Shown: piece by piece, positions 10,301-25,300 of the stretch
How the letters are laid out: each line of letters starts with the position of its first letter
Numbering within the stretch: position 1 is the stretch's first letter
From: Pithys albifrons albifrons
Lineage: Eukaryota > Chordata > Aves > Passeriformes > Thamnophilidae
DNA: 64,000 nt
Direction of reading: 5' to 3'
Assembly (NCBI RefSeq): GCF_047495875.1
Contig: NC_092467.1
Coordinates: 15,527,566-15,591,565 of the forward strand
The notes under the pieces: generated by a model
Seen by the model: only the letters and a program-made list of their open reading frames with translations
Told to the model about the DNA's origin: nothing
Database searches by the model: none
Translations under genes and position numbers: made by a program

Positions 10301-13300
10301 CTTGGAAAAATCGATCCGTAGGGTACAGCAAGCATTATAAATATTCTGACCATCTAAGGCCTGGAAAAGGGATCACAATTTATTTAAAAGACACAAAACA
10401 CAGGTTGGTCACACAACTTTTTTTTTTTCCAACAGGGTCAGTGTATAGATATTTATTTACTGTCTAGTTTAAGACCAATTGAGATTAAAATGCATTAACT
10501 ATAATGATTCCAGGAAGCTCGATGTTTACCTCTTCTACCTACAAACTGTTTATGCACCAAAATGGCAAGAGACATTTTAACGCTTTCAAACTTGAATTTT
10601 GACTGTTGCATGTAGCTAATTCCTCTGTATTCTACAGTACAGCTTAAATTCAGATATAATGCCAAATAGATTTCTCAAAAGTGAAAAAAAACAAACAAAA
10701 AAACCAAAAAAACCCAGAAACAAACAAACAAAAAGTCAAGAATCTCACAAGCATTCTTTTACATGGAAAGTTGGCCTGAGGAAAAAAAAATCTAGACTTA
10801 ACTCCGATGCTAGGCAGCTAACTGTTAAAGCAGAATATATACTTTGTTCCTGCATGCTTTTCCCCTTAAAGGTAAAAGCCATTTAAAGTGCTAATCTGAT
10901 GTCACAAATACTTTTTTTAAAAAAATCACATTTTTCGCAATTAATTGGTGCTTCTGAAAAAAATCTATTAACAGTGAAATTCACATGAACTCTTAACATG
11001 ACACCACTTAGAAGTCTATGAAAAAGGCCAACATATACACGTATTTTCTACATTTGCATTCTATATATACACCACACAAATTGATATATCTGGATTTTTG
11101 TCCATTTACATTCTGTGCATACCTTCCTTTCACTTGAAGCTCTAACATTTAAATACTAGAGATTTAAAAAACTGGAAACTTTTGTAACAAAGTCAGTTTA
11201 GTTCTTAAAAAATGCTAGGAAGTGAAGATGCAGCTCACCTTCAAAACTAGCATTCAGTCAAATAATTACGTTAAGTGTAATAGTACCTTATATATATTAC
11301 ATGGTGAAAAAAACAAGTAAATCACATTTTCAAATACCAAAATCCGATTTTTATTTCTCTTGATTAGTGCTGGACTGCAATGTATTACTTCTGGACCTGA
11401 GCTAGCTCTTGGTTAGCTATTGGTTACATCTGCAATGTACTTTCCATCACATTCAAATTCTGGTATGACTTACTACTTTGAGCTAAGCACTGCACAAACC
11501 TAGTGTGCCTGCTGGCTATGGAAACAACACAGCTATTCTCATACAGTGATGCATCTGGAAACTGAACACCCTGAAGACAATCCTCTACTAGATCTGGTCC
11601 CTACAAAATATATTATCACAGCTGACATCTCCAGGGCTCATGAAATGACTTAAAAGAATTATCTCCATTAGTAGTCAGCATAAAAAAAAAGTAAGTCCAC
11701 ATAATTAGAACTTCCAAGTTACAGGAAAATAAAATCACATAGAAAAAAAAAGTATAGAAACTAGAAAATCTAGACACTGTATCAGCAAAGAGCAAAAAAA
11801 AAATCCAAAAAACAAACCAAAGATCCTGTGCTTGAAATTCAGCTTTAAAAAAGTGCCTTATACAGTAGTGGCAAAGAAAAATCTACTGTCCTTTTAGAAT
11901 ACAATTAATTCTGTATTGTTGGGACGGTGGTGGGCACCACCATTACAGCATACAGAATTTGATAGCTTTTATACATGGTGACAAAGCAGAATCCAAGGCT
12001 CCCAATGCTGGTAATTTGGGAAAAGAATCTCACTTGAACACTTACACCTGAAGAAGTGTATACTGAGAATCAGTCATCACTTTCAGAAGACTTCTTACCT
12101 TCTAAAATCCATTAAGCTATGGATTAGAGGCAGGTCCAGCTTACACAGCCAGAGTTTATCTACTGTCAAAGACAAAGCCATTGCTATAAAGGAAATAACC
12201 ATTTCACATAGTGAAGAAAACAGGTACGAATGAGACTGCAATGCAAGTATCCTTTAGCTTTGTCTGAATCACAGGACCGTGACAGAAAGCTCACAGTCTT
12301 TAAAACACAATCAAGATTCATACCATACCTCTGTGTGGAGTCTGCAGACACACTGACTTACGGCTGGCAGAAGGCTATTAAGTTGATGAAAGTATTTTAG
12401 ACTTATAGTCTAAACCAAGTGGCAAACCAAGATACACCTGTGTTTGTAGTTTCCAGAGTAGTCGGTGTTTGAAGGGACCCTGTCAGTAACTAAAACTTCT
12501 ACTGAAACAGCAAAAACTCCTCTTTCTGATAAATACAAAGTGACCTAAACTACATACAAAAGATACTGAAGAAGAGAAATGCTTTGTAGTTGGGACACTT
12601 ATAGTCTGAAAGAATATCCTGAACTAGAAAGGAAGGAGATGCACTCTTAATGATCAGTGTAGTCAGGAAAGGCTCCAAGAACCAGATCAAAACCAAGAAA
12701 ATCTCACCCCACCCACCTCGGCCAGCAACACCACACACCTCTAACAACATTCCCACCAAACAGCATTTTTTTCAAGATAAACTGTTCACATGTAAAGTCA
12801 CACCTGTGAATGTGTGTCCTGAGATCCTGCTTGTATAGCAATAAAACAATGTGCAACTAAACCTCAAACTCTGTTCCTCTCAGAAAGACATACTGAAAAA
12901 CGTGAGAAGACCAGACATATTGTTAGTGAATGGACATACAGATATCATCTCAAAGAACTCTAATTACTGCCAGGAAAATTTTCTGTAATTATATATACAT
13001 TCAGATGTGACACTGTGCCACACCACACACAAGCAAACCAAGGACATAAAATATCATGGGACCATCTAGCAATGTGAGTATCATTTTCTATTTTGCCTGT
13101 GCCGGCAAACCCAAAACCAAAGCCTCAACAATAGAAGTATCAACACTTACGTAATCACCAATAGTAGAAGTGTAATGATACTAAATCATTTCTGGGCCCC
13201 TGCTTTTCCTCCCTCCTTCTTGTTATTAAAAGTACCATCCTCTCGGACTTTCACAGGGGGCGAAATAATTCTGATGAGCTGCTCATCAAGAATCAATCAA

Positions 13301-16300
13301 GAACTGCCATGAGACTGTCAGCAGACAAAGGACAAATTCACAGAAAAACATGTTGTGGTATTTAGGAGCACACAAACTAGAAAGCTAGTAAGAACATGCA
13401 GAACATGAGCCTTCTGATACAGCACTCCAGCACTCTTCTGTTTAACTGAACACTATTTATTGTTTCTGAGCACAAATTTTGGTCTTCAGGATTAAGGATG
13501 TCCAAAAGCCTTTAATACAATAACAGCAGATAATAGCCCTGAGGCTAAGAACCCAGTCTGGAGATATCCATTCTTCCATTCTGCACTGACTACCTGAAGT
13601 TCCTATTATCGATTTTAGGGCAACAGAGCGCCACAGAGATCTTTTGCAAACTGCTACCAGTGCAAAGCTCCCCTGAAGCTGTCAGTCAAAACAACTGGAA
13701 AAATGACATCTGGAACGTACAGTCAAACCTCCTGAAATCTCTTTAAAGGTACTCAATCACCAATGGGCCAAGTAAGTGCATGGCCAACTACAACAGAAAC
13801 TCTCCATTAGAGTACTGGTATTTTCAACCCGTGTTGGGTTAAGATGACTGCCAGGCACTACACGTATGAGTCTCAGTTAACTGTCCATAGACAAAGCATC
13901 AATAACTGTTAATAGCCATCATTTGGCAAGAATATTTTCGGTACATTTGCACAAAGGCATCACTCTGAATTAGCCAGCTTTTTCAGACAAACACCAGCAC
14001 TCTAATCTTTCCAAGATATATCAAACTACTGGTATTCAAATATTTAAGTTTGCTGCTTATACTGAGACTATTCCTCAAAGAACTATTTTTAATGCTACAA
14101 TAAATATCTCCTTACATATACAGACATCTCCAAGACAAAACTTTCTCCATTAGGAGAAGCAAAGAAGTTCAACATGGTATACTGTTGCACATTCTGAGTT
14201 ACCTTCTCCACCACTGGCTACACACAGATGCATTACACAGAACCTGAAGTTTGCTGTCTCCACCTTTACTTCCCACTATAACAAACCTATAATGATCCAA
14301 TCTGAGGGCGATGAGGAAACATGTATCAGTGTAGTCACTATCTACTTTTACAGGAAATGAGTTTCTCACAAAATAAGTGGAGCAGGAATGCAATTTTTCA
14401 CTGGTTGCTCATTCAAACAGCAAAAGGGATCCCATGGGGTGGAGACTTCGTGTTGTACATTCCTGTCAGTGTCACTGTCTTCTCAGAACTTTCAAATGGA
14501 TAGCATCTCTCCTTAGTACTTAAATCACTTGAGTTTTTCATATTGTTCTTTAACTTTCTTAGTAAGTCTTCAATCTCAATTAAGGCCAGATGCTGATTTT
14601 CTATGAAGAGTGCCAGTGGAAAATTAAATTTCTCCATTATCTTCTATAGTCAAAAATGGATGGAAAACAAATTGAGAACTTTTTTACCACGCTGCTGATT
14701 TTGAACTCCATGCAACGTAAGTGTAGCCACCACATCCTCTAGTTTTTACTTTTAGGTTTTTTGCCTATCATCTGACTGCTTTAGGTATTTTTTGACCTTT
14801 AGGTAATTTTTGTTCCGGTAGCACTTCATGTTTTATCATAGTACCTCAAACATAAGAACTGTATTCATTTTACCCTATTTAGTTTGTGAGGGTAGTAGGG
14901 AAATCAAACCTTCCTTCAAATTAAGCATCCTTCAGTAACTGCAGCTGGCATCACTCTTAGCATTTGTTGTTTACATATGGGTTGGTTAAAATATGAAACT
15001 ATAAACCCAAGACCATTTCAATCTGACAACAACTGTACATGCAGAAGTCACTCAATGAAGTTCAGTAATTCACACATGAGCTACCAATAGTGAACAGGTA
15101 CCCTAAGAAAAACATGCAAAACTGGAGAAACAAATACATGCTTTTTTTAATACTATGACCAATACAGTATCCCACAAGCTAGTATGAGTTTGTCAGAAGC
15201 CAACAATAGCAAGAGATTCTTAGGTTCCTTTCATACTTCTACATACCAGATCCTTTTGTTATTTCTCACTTTATAATACATTCCTAGAATTACACTGGAA
15301 ATTTTCAAATCACTACAGTCCATCCCAGACATCATGTTTACATATATTATCAGAAGACTTAATGGAAGACTCAAAAAAATAAGTCAAAAGATTTTACCAT
15401 TTGATGTCACATTTTGCATCAAAAATACACTTTAAAAGCAGCAATAACATCTACTATTGAAAATTAGCTTTCCAAACATGAGCCAAGACTGAGTTACAAC
15501 CTTCTGCAACAAACACATTCCGCAGCCAACTGTTTATTGAATATTTCAAATATGAATCTAAATGTCTAGAATCAATTTCTGCAGCATTTGTAGGTTAACA
15601 TCTAGTTTCCGTACTACTATTTTAAACCTGCTTGAAACCTGAAAGGTGTATCCCCATCCATACAAATTCTTACATAGCACAGTGACATACTTACATTTCC
15701 CTCTACTATGAGGCACAATCTAATATTTGATACTATTTCAACTCTGAAAAAGACATCCCTAATTTAAACTGTGCTCCAGATCTACAAGTATTTCCAGACC
15801 GCTTTTCTGGAGCAGATTATGTTAAAATAGATAACCACAAATCAAGCTGCGAATTACCTTGTCTCTTCTCTAACTCTGTTTTTCGTCAATAGCACGAAAA
15901 CTTACACTCTGCTTTTTAAAAACACAGCTCAGTTTTAGCGATTCCCTGTCTCAACCATTTCAGACAGAGTTTTTTACTCAATGCCCAGTATTGCATTTAG
16001 TGATAAGGACAAAAATGACCATTCTCCACCACTTAATGAAGTCTTTATTTCAATATAGCCCTCATTCTTTACAACAGAAAATTAAGCCTATTTTTGTCTT
16101 CCCTCTACTAAGAGATACTAATTGCCAACTTAGCCTGAGGTGCAAGCTTTTCACTTTCATGAAGTTCTCAGCTATTCTGTCATCTATGGGCAGCAAGAAC
16201 TTTCTAGGCTGCCAAGCAACACTTAACCAGCACATCAATTTTAATAAGCCTTCCTCAAACCCAGACTGCCTGTGAAGGTTTGAAAATATAAATGAATTGT

Positions 16301-19300
16301 ATTTATCTCTTCAAAATTATAATAATAATAAAAATCTAGCCTTCTGCTTTGGTTCAACTTTCCTACTGCCACAAATGTGAACATATCACATTCAATTAGT
16401 TCAAAACATCTGGTCCAGATGACCTGCTGTTGATCTCTGTCACAATTCATCCACAGGCTCTCTCCTGCTATAAAGAATAAAACCAGTTACCTGTTCTTCC
16501 CTCTCCTACCCAGGATAGGAGAGTTTCCTATAAACCAAAAGCAAAATCCTGCTCGTCCATCACTGCTGCAAAGCTTCTCCACAGCATGGTCCCAGGAGTA
16601 AAACTGCACTCTCTCTTCTGGGCATTTATAATGGAATCTAGATTTTCTTTTTGGGTGATACTGTAACTAAATACCTTCACAAATATATAACTAATCCACA
16701 AAGTAAGTCTTTCTTTTAATGCTTAGAAAGTATTTACCAACAACAACCCAATGGGCTAACTAAATTTGCTGCTTACAATGAATTATACATCCCACATTAT
16801 TACTTCAGTTGACATTTTCACAATTGCACTCTTGCATGTTATTTAATCTCTGTGCAGTCTTATTATAGTATTTGTTCATACAGATGCATAAAATACTTTA
16901 GACACAGTATCTGTAAATAAACTATCTTTAAACACTGATTTCACACAATATAATACAATATAACAGCATTATATAATAACTCCCACTTATTTTTTAAGTG
17001 TATGACACATTGTTACGGTCAGTACTATGTTAGATTAACATTTTACAGATGTTTGGAGTACAGGAAGAACTCCAGACTTGAAAGAAGACTATACTTACTT
17101 GTTTAGCTTGCTGTGCATTTACTGGATCACCAAACTGCAGTAAAGCTTGAAACTGGTTATTCTTTGTGAATGTGATTATCTTCAGTACAGCACCAAATTT
17201 AGAGAATATCTGCCAAAAACATTGTAAAGTTTTACACATGTGTTCCTCCCAATTATAGCTCCAGTTAAAATGAAATTTGACTTACCTGATGAAGAACATC
17301 CAGGGTTACTGGATAGTACATATTGTCAATAATTATTCTAAGTACTGGACTCTGAGCTGGAGTCACTGCACTCTCACTAACAGTGGTCCCACTAATGGGA
17401 GCATTTGTTGCCTGCACAGCCGTCACTGCCTGAAGAACAGCTTGGGCCCGCTTTAAAAAAGAAAAGAGATGACAGAAGATTTTCTTAATATTTCAAGATA
17501 ACAGCTTGAAATTGATTAGTAATATTAATATAGTTAACTCCAGAAACATAAAATAGTCCACTTATTTAAAACTGAGAGCTACAGACAGGACACAATGCAA
17601 GTGCAATGCAGTCTGACTGTGAGAACAGACAACAAAAATGAGAACACCAATTAATCCTTATGTCATAGTAAGGAGGGGCTTCAAATGGCATCAATACCAA
17701 CCTTTCTAGTAGCAAGCTTATTGTTCTACTAGTAAGGATAAAGGAAGTGAGGATTTTGTAGGTTTCAAGACTCTTTCCTTTAAAGGAAATAAAACCAAAT
17801 AAATCCACAAACCAACCAACAAAAAACCCCAACCCTACAGAAACAAGAAGTATTTATCTTATTTTTCCAAAGACTGTATCACAGTTAACATTTCACAGCA
17901 AAATTCAGTTATGTAGAAGGCTCTCAAAGGAAGAGAAAATGCTAAACTAAGACTTCCAAACTTGGGAGTTTTCACACAATTAAATAATGCACAAACTGAC
18001 AAATGTCAGAAAATAGTACCCAGAGTGGTAAACAAACTGGTGTCTGTTATCCACTCTCTTATGTAAAAAATAAAACAAAATTCTCTCTATGTCTGGGGAT
18101 TTTTTGGTTTTTAAACACAAGCAGGATTTTAGAAATTCAAAGGTAACCACATCATGATATCACAAGAACACACATCTATGTAACTACTTCCACTGCCAAA
18201 GCTGACAGTATCAGAAAGATTAGATGTCTTTTTCTGAGAAAGAAAAAGTGCAGAAAAAAGGGTTCCATTTAATACTTTTGTTACAGTAGCCTTATGAAGC
18301 AAAACAAAATACAAGAGAGACAAGTGAGCATGCCAGGTAAAAATAATAACCACCATATTAACGCATACTGCATATCTTAAAGGTATTAGAGCTACTACAC
18401 AAGTTCATGTCTCACAACTTACATGATACTCCTCATACTGAAACGAATCAATGAATAAGGAAAGTGGGGGGAGGAAAAAAGAAGACCTGGTGAACACCAG
18501 TTGGGAAAACAAACTTTACCTGTACATTTAACATTAATTATTGTAACTCTGTGAAAACATCTTTTGATACCAACACTTCTTTTCCCTCATGTATGAAACA
18601 CACAACCTTCAAGCTGGCCAGATATTTGGTTGAGTTGCATAATTACTTCCTACTCCTTCTATAAAGCACAGAAGCAGCACATATCAAATAAAACACATTC
18701 ATAAAGTGACTGGAAAAGTTTAGACCTTATAACCCAAAGAACTAAAACTTGGGAAATCAATTCTAAAGCAAGACCCTTGTTAGCACTGTCTATCTATGCT
18801 TATACACTGTATTTCATTCCACTAAAATCAATGTGAATACACAAAGGAATGGAACACAACAGTGGTAACTAAGAAAATTATTATCAGTGAGTTCTTTGTC
18901 AAACAAGTTAAAAGTAACAGCAAAAATAATACATAAATAGCCAATTTGAAGACATGTAAGTAGTATGTAAAGCTTTTTTCTTATTTTTGAAAAATTTAAA
19001 GATCAAATACGTCACTTAAAGTATAACATTTATTTCTAAACCTTGCAATGTCTATGCAGAAAGACTAAACCCAGGCATTTATGACAGGTGGATGATTAAA
19101 GAGAGCTACAGTTACAGAGGTCATTCTATTCTCAAATCCCCAGAGTCCAGAAATCACACAAAATAAAGTAAGAGATATTTGTTTTATATCTGAGTTTAAA
19201 TGGTCCTCTTGGTGTTTTGATGTCTCACAGGAAAAGGATTTTCATAGAATTATAAAACTGAAATGAAAACTTCAAGGTCCCTTTCGAATCTGTTTATTTA

Positions 19301-22300
19301 GAACCATCTTATGCCAAGCATATAAGTAAAAATAATCTCCAAAGGTACTATTACTGAGCAGTTCAGAATAGCACAGCTTAATGGAACCTTTCCAGCCAAG
19401 GCCTGACTGTTTAAAGTACCCCGTGGTTAAACAGTCTTTTTCTACCTTCTTTATAACTAAGATACTCACACCTTTCTCCATTTTTTTATCCTATCTTTCC
19501 AGATACACATACACATTCTGACTTCTTTACATCTTCCTGCTTGAACATCCAGAAAATTTCAAAATGAATTTGGGTTGACAACAAAGCCTTGAAATACAGA
19601 CCAAAATTTTTAAGTTTTGCATATCCAAAAGAGCACTAGACTACAAGTAATACCTGCACCACTTTTATGTTTTTCTGACAGAAAAAAGAATATCCAACCA
19701 TCTTATGGTTTACAGAATGCCTCATGAGATACTAGAATACTTACTGACAAGACCTATTTATATTATTTAGTTCTAAATTAAACTTGATTTTAAAGTTCCA
19801 AAAGACTTTGAATATATGCTAAGATTTGGAAGGTATTAATATGTATGGTGGCATAAAAGCTGGTGAAAAGTCAGCATATCCTATAGGCTGAAAAGGTGAA
19901 TATGTGAAGTACAGAACCAGTACCAAGAGAGAAATTAGAGGACAATGTAAGAGAACATTGCTTAGGGAGCGTGTTCATCCACTTGACTTGCAGACAGAAT
20001 TCATCCTTCACTGCACTTTCTCAAAAGTAAATGAGAATATTAAATTTTCTTCATAACTGACATTTGCTGGGGTGGGGAATCACAGTTTTAAAAAAAGCAA
20101 TTTAGCAGATAACCAGAAGATTTTTAGGAACAGAAATGTTTAAAAAGACCAACATTATACTTGAATTGAACCAAAAGGTCATTCAACAAATTACCCTGAA
20201 ATTGCTTTCCAAGGCAACAGCTATAACTTTACGATTTATGTGTCCTAAGAGAGGATACAATTAACAGGAACTGCAACTTGATGCTTACACTGTTTTTGTA
20301 TTATCCAAAATGCAATGTTAAAAATTAATCTTAAAATAGCCATCTGACTAGGGCTAAGTTGAGTCTCTTCTACCCCTCTATAGTTTGTATAAAATGGTCA
20401 CTACATTACATTTGATAGCTTTTCTTTGCTACTAAAAGCAGACATATGCATCTATATTTATTGTGGAATAGGTCCCGTAGAGGCAAGAGCACAGTGTCTT
20501 TTTGTTACCAAGTACATCTGTCTCTAGAGCAATCATTGTGGTATTCCTCTCCAGGAACAGCAGATCACATAAACTGAGGTTACCAGTGCCACTGGACTGA
20601 TCATTCAGAACACTGGAATGTAGGCACTGGCACTGGCCATCACCACCAGAGAAATTCAAACTGGCATTGAAATCTCAGGGGTCAGAATTAGAAAGTTACA
20701 TTTATTATCCTACAGTCTCTAACACAATAACTTTAAAGTTATTTAAAGGTAAAACACACTTCAGATTCTATCTTCTTCTTTTTACTTTAAGGAAACATTA
20801 AGAAAATGCATTGTGATGGAAAGATCACACAGAAAGCAAAACCCCTTCAAGTGTCACAAAAAGGAAGGATCAGGTGCTAGAATGTGAACAAACCCAAATG
20901 GTTTAAACATATGTCACATGAGACAAGAACACATGCCATGCCTTATCCTCTACTGGCTGCATTTGCAACACTACTGAACAGTAAATATACCTGGTTAAGT
21001 GTGTTATCAGTCTTTAGTTCTTTATGATTGGAATACTGGATGTAAATAGGTTGGTTTCGAAGATGAGGTGTCACAGCAGAGTAGTAATTCACCATAGTGA
21101 TAGCTGCTTCTTCTGTAGCAAGTTCCAAAAACGCCTGTAATTAAAAGTTAACTTTCAGTATTTACAAAGCAGATAATCTTCATATTATCAGCATATTAAA
21201 AAAACCCTTACAGGGTTTGGTAACACATTCTAACAAATATCAGTCTTCAGAAAATGTTTTTCTCTACATACCAATGTTATGTACTGAGCTACTTGATCTC
21301 CAAAAATTCATCTGTGAAGATGAAGGAATAAATACTTATCTTACAGCTAACTTCTTGCTTTATGTAGCTGCCAACCACTCCCTGTTTCCCCCCAAAATTT
21401 ACTAAAATGTGGTGTAAGTTCGTTAAAAAACTGAAAGGAACAAAACTCTTTTTTTTTCTTTAATGGTTACTGTTATACGACTTATCTCAATAGCATTTTA
21501 AAAATACATTTTGAAATCAGACAGGGAGCATACTAAAAAATGGAAAGCAACAAATTACCTGATTTTTCCCTTTCAGCATCAGGATGTTCGTTACTTTACC
21601 AAAGGGTAAACCTAAAGCAATAACTTCTGTTTCTGTCACTTCCCCAGGCAATTTCCTGATATGAAGAACACGAGAAGGAGCCCCATCCATTTTATCATCA
21701 CCTTTGAATTTCTTGTTGTCATTACCATTAGCTGAAAGACATATTCAGACTGTATTTGAAAAGTTTACTGATATTATTAGTTCTCTATTAAAAAATTTTA
21801 ATTATAAACATAAAATATTAAGTGTTTAGTCTAAATAAAAATTCAGGGGTTCAGAACAAATTCTGTAGAGATAAATGTTAGTTTCATGGAAGGTGGACTG
21901 TGCAAGACTAACTTAATAGCCCACTGTGATAACTCATTTTCCAAGTAAGACAAAAACCACAGCAAACCCTTCATTTTGGCTGAAGCAATTCATATAATAC
22001 CATGTAAGAATATTAATCATGACTCAGAGAAGCTCATTTAGAACTCTAAAAGTACGTAAAAAACCCAGTTAGTGGTTACCTAGAATTTTTTTGAAAAAAG
22101 AAAAACGGTGGTCAATAGCTGACAGAAGAGATGTTAAAGTTTTTTTAAGAAAGGTTGCACCAAGGAAATGGGTACAAAAAGCAGAAAAGTATCAAAGCAA
22201 GACAGGAAGCCACTATTAATGCTGGGAAAGATCACAGTGGAGAAAAGAACGACTTAGAAGACTGACATCACAGAAGTCTTATGAAATCCATAATTTAAGG

Positions 22301-25300
22301 ACAAAGTAGAAAAATGTCCATTAAGAACTATGAGGCTCACTGAGAAAAGAGAAAACCAACTAATAAACATAATGCTTCCAATACAGATTGGAGGTGGGGT
22401 AAGAGTCAGACAAGATCTTCCCAGCAGAATCAGGGAAGCATTAACACCAGTGTACAAAGCCCCAGAAAGACACTATTTGGAATACTGTCCAGAATTGTTG
22501 CACAGAATTCCAGCAAAATTCCACCTTGAGCCCCTTTTTCTTAAACATGTCTAATACACAGCTAGCCAGTTGGATAGAAGACTTCCTTTTGAAACAAGGC
22601 CAGGAAATATTATTTACTTTGGCTTTTGAAAACATGCCAGTGGAGTAAACATCAGAGTGTCAAGAGCTGAAGAACAACAGTGCCCTAAGATACATGGATA
22701 TTAATGAATTAATCAATACTGGATATCAGCACACATTTAGATATGAGCAAACTAAGTGCTAAGACTTCCTTCTTTCTACTTTCTGGATAAAAAAATGCAA
22801 TATATTTAGATTTATCGAAATATAAAAAGTCAAGATATTCTCTTAGTTAAAAACAGTATGCCTGAGAGGCAGATCACGCTTTAATTCCGTACCACAACTC
22901 CCCACCACCACCATTCCCATCCCTACCCAAAAATATTTCCATGACTGAGCTTTTTAAAAAGTTCTTGCACAGCAGAATATTAAGCAACAATTAGTAATTA
23001 GCATTGCTACCTAGTATTGGCATTTTACCCATTTTTGTTGACTCTTGTTGCAGTAGGTTTAAAATACATGTAGAAAAGCCATGGTGAAGTGCCTGCACAA
23101 AAGTGTTTATGTGAGAAAGGAGATCAATAAATTAAAGTAGTATCTACAGAAAGCACTAAACAATGTATGGCAATGAGAAAAATGTGCTGTGGGAGGGAAG
23201 GGATGGGGGCACTGGCAACAAGCATTCTCTATGCTATGTAATTGCCCAAATAAAGTTTTCAGCAGTAGGGCAAGTAACATGCCAAAAGTTGTTTAATACT
23301 TTCTGGCAGGAGCACATCTTGTACAATGAAAGCCGAACTCGTAACTGTGGTAGTTTTGGCTTTAGGCCTCAGTTAGGCCTAAATTTAGCAGGCCCAAAGG
23401 ATGTGAGATAGATCAGATGGGACACGCATCACCTGACTCAAGCAACCAAAGGGGTATTTCATATCATCTGACATCATCAAGAAGTGTCAGGAGGTATAAA
23501 GAGAGGAGGAGCTTCTCTCTCCTTTGGGTTTTGCCTCAGGCCGGTGAGGACGCCCTGCCCTGCCCTGCTGAGCTCAGGCCTTGTCGCCATCCCCGCTTGG
23601 TTATCTAGGGAGGTGAACATTTTCCTGTTGATTTCTCTCCTCTTTTGCTGGGAAGTTTCTCTGGAAGTTTTTGGGAGGTTTTGTGGGATTTGGGTGGTTG
23701 GTTGGGTGGCTCGGTAGTTATTGTTGTTAGTCTGGTTTTCTTTTCTCACATTTGTATATATATGTATTATATCATGTTCTGTTTTAATTGTCTTTCTTTT
23801 GTTTAAGAAGCTTACTACTTCAGGTTTGGGGTTTTTTTCTCTCCCTCCTTTTCCCTCGGTTCGAGGGGACCCTTTCTCTCTGTGTTGGGCAGTTGCCATT
23901 TTTCCAGCTCAACCCAAGACAGTAACATTTGCAAAAAAAAATGAAGCCCACCTTCTTAAAGTAAGATTTATGCTAAAATATTTCACAATGGACTTTGGAA
24001 GATGGAAGAAATTGACCCATCAGTAGTTGAAAGCAAAGAGAAAATGTACTTTTTCTACTTTTGATTATTCATTCAGCATAGCCTAACACTAATTTACTGT
24101 TTCAGTAATGTTAGTAATAAAATGTGTATCATATAGTCAATACACATGGCACATACATAAGTGAATTTTTCAAAACATTCATGGAACAAATTAAATTTAG
24201 CTTTTAGAAGAGTTTATTGAGAGTTTCTGTCACTGTATGAAACCTTTCTCCTTCACTTTAGTCTCTTATTTATCATTATAAGTGGTACTTCTCAGCTGAA
24301 GACACATCACTGAACTGCACTTGGGAACAGAAAACCACGTTTACAACATGGGAACACAACTTGTTCAGAGCCACTGAAAGGTGAATTCAACTACTGTTAA
24401 AACAACAATTTCATTCTCTAACAAGTTGTACTGGCATCATCATTGTCCATAAAGATTAAAAGAAAGATCCATCCATGTACAGCAGTTAAATCAAAATTGC
24501 TGAAACCCAAGCTGAAAAACAATTAATGCTGGGAAACTGCTATTAAACTGGAAGCTTATTGGCAAGTAGCTGTTTCATCACAGTTCAGCTTCCGCCAGAC
24601 CTGAATATCCTGGTGCAATTCAAAGATCTTGCTGCTAACACTTCAACAAATATGAAGATGCACTCAAAAGGACCATGCTACAATATTTGGGGGAAAAAGG
24701 TTTTAAAAAAATCACTGTAAAAATGTCTAAAACACACTGCTAATATTAGTTCATTTACTAATCAAGTTACAGCTTTAAATACATAGTTTAAAAAAAATCA
24801 GAACCCTAACCCTGAATCATAGAAACATTTAGGCTGGAGAAGATCTTTAAGATCGAGTCCACCCACTAGTCCTGCACTGCCAAGCTGTACAGTTCCATGT
24901 CCCCAAGCACATCTACATGTCTTTCAAAGACCTCCAGGGATGTTTATATTCAATTCAGACTACCAAAAATCCTCAAGTTCTGTAACAACCCTTGCATTAA
25001 TCTAAGTCCTCTTCAGCTCTCCACCAAAGAGAAGAAATTCAGTTGTCATGTGATATCAGGTGTCTACTTCTACACAGTATCTCTCTACTAATGGTATTCT
25101 AAGCCTTATTCCCCCATCTGAAGAGGATACTTCAGTTTAAGTATAATTGATACATAAGCCACACCCCTGTTCCATATAGTTCTTTCAATTCAGCATAAAT
25201 CAAGTTGTTGAAATTGAATGCTTACGAGCTGACAAAGCCTATAAATGGCCACAATCTCAGCAACTTGGGTCCTGGCATTTTCAGTTAGAAACTCCTATTT

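Noticed and set aside
19243..19283. TCATAGAATTATAAAACTG as another CR1 tail
   Set aside because: The match is too short and degraded to separate from chance.
23477..23899. 140-codon minus-strand ORF
   Set aside because: It lies wholly inside the solo LTR and opposite to it; composition artefact.
24801..24813. Telomere-like AACCCTAACCCT
   Set aside because: Only two units next to a CR1 tail; too short to mean an interstitial telomere.
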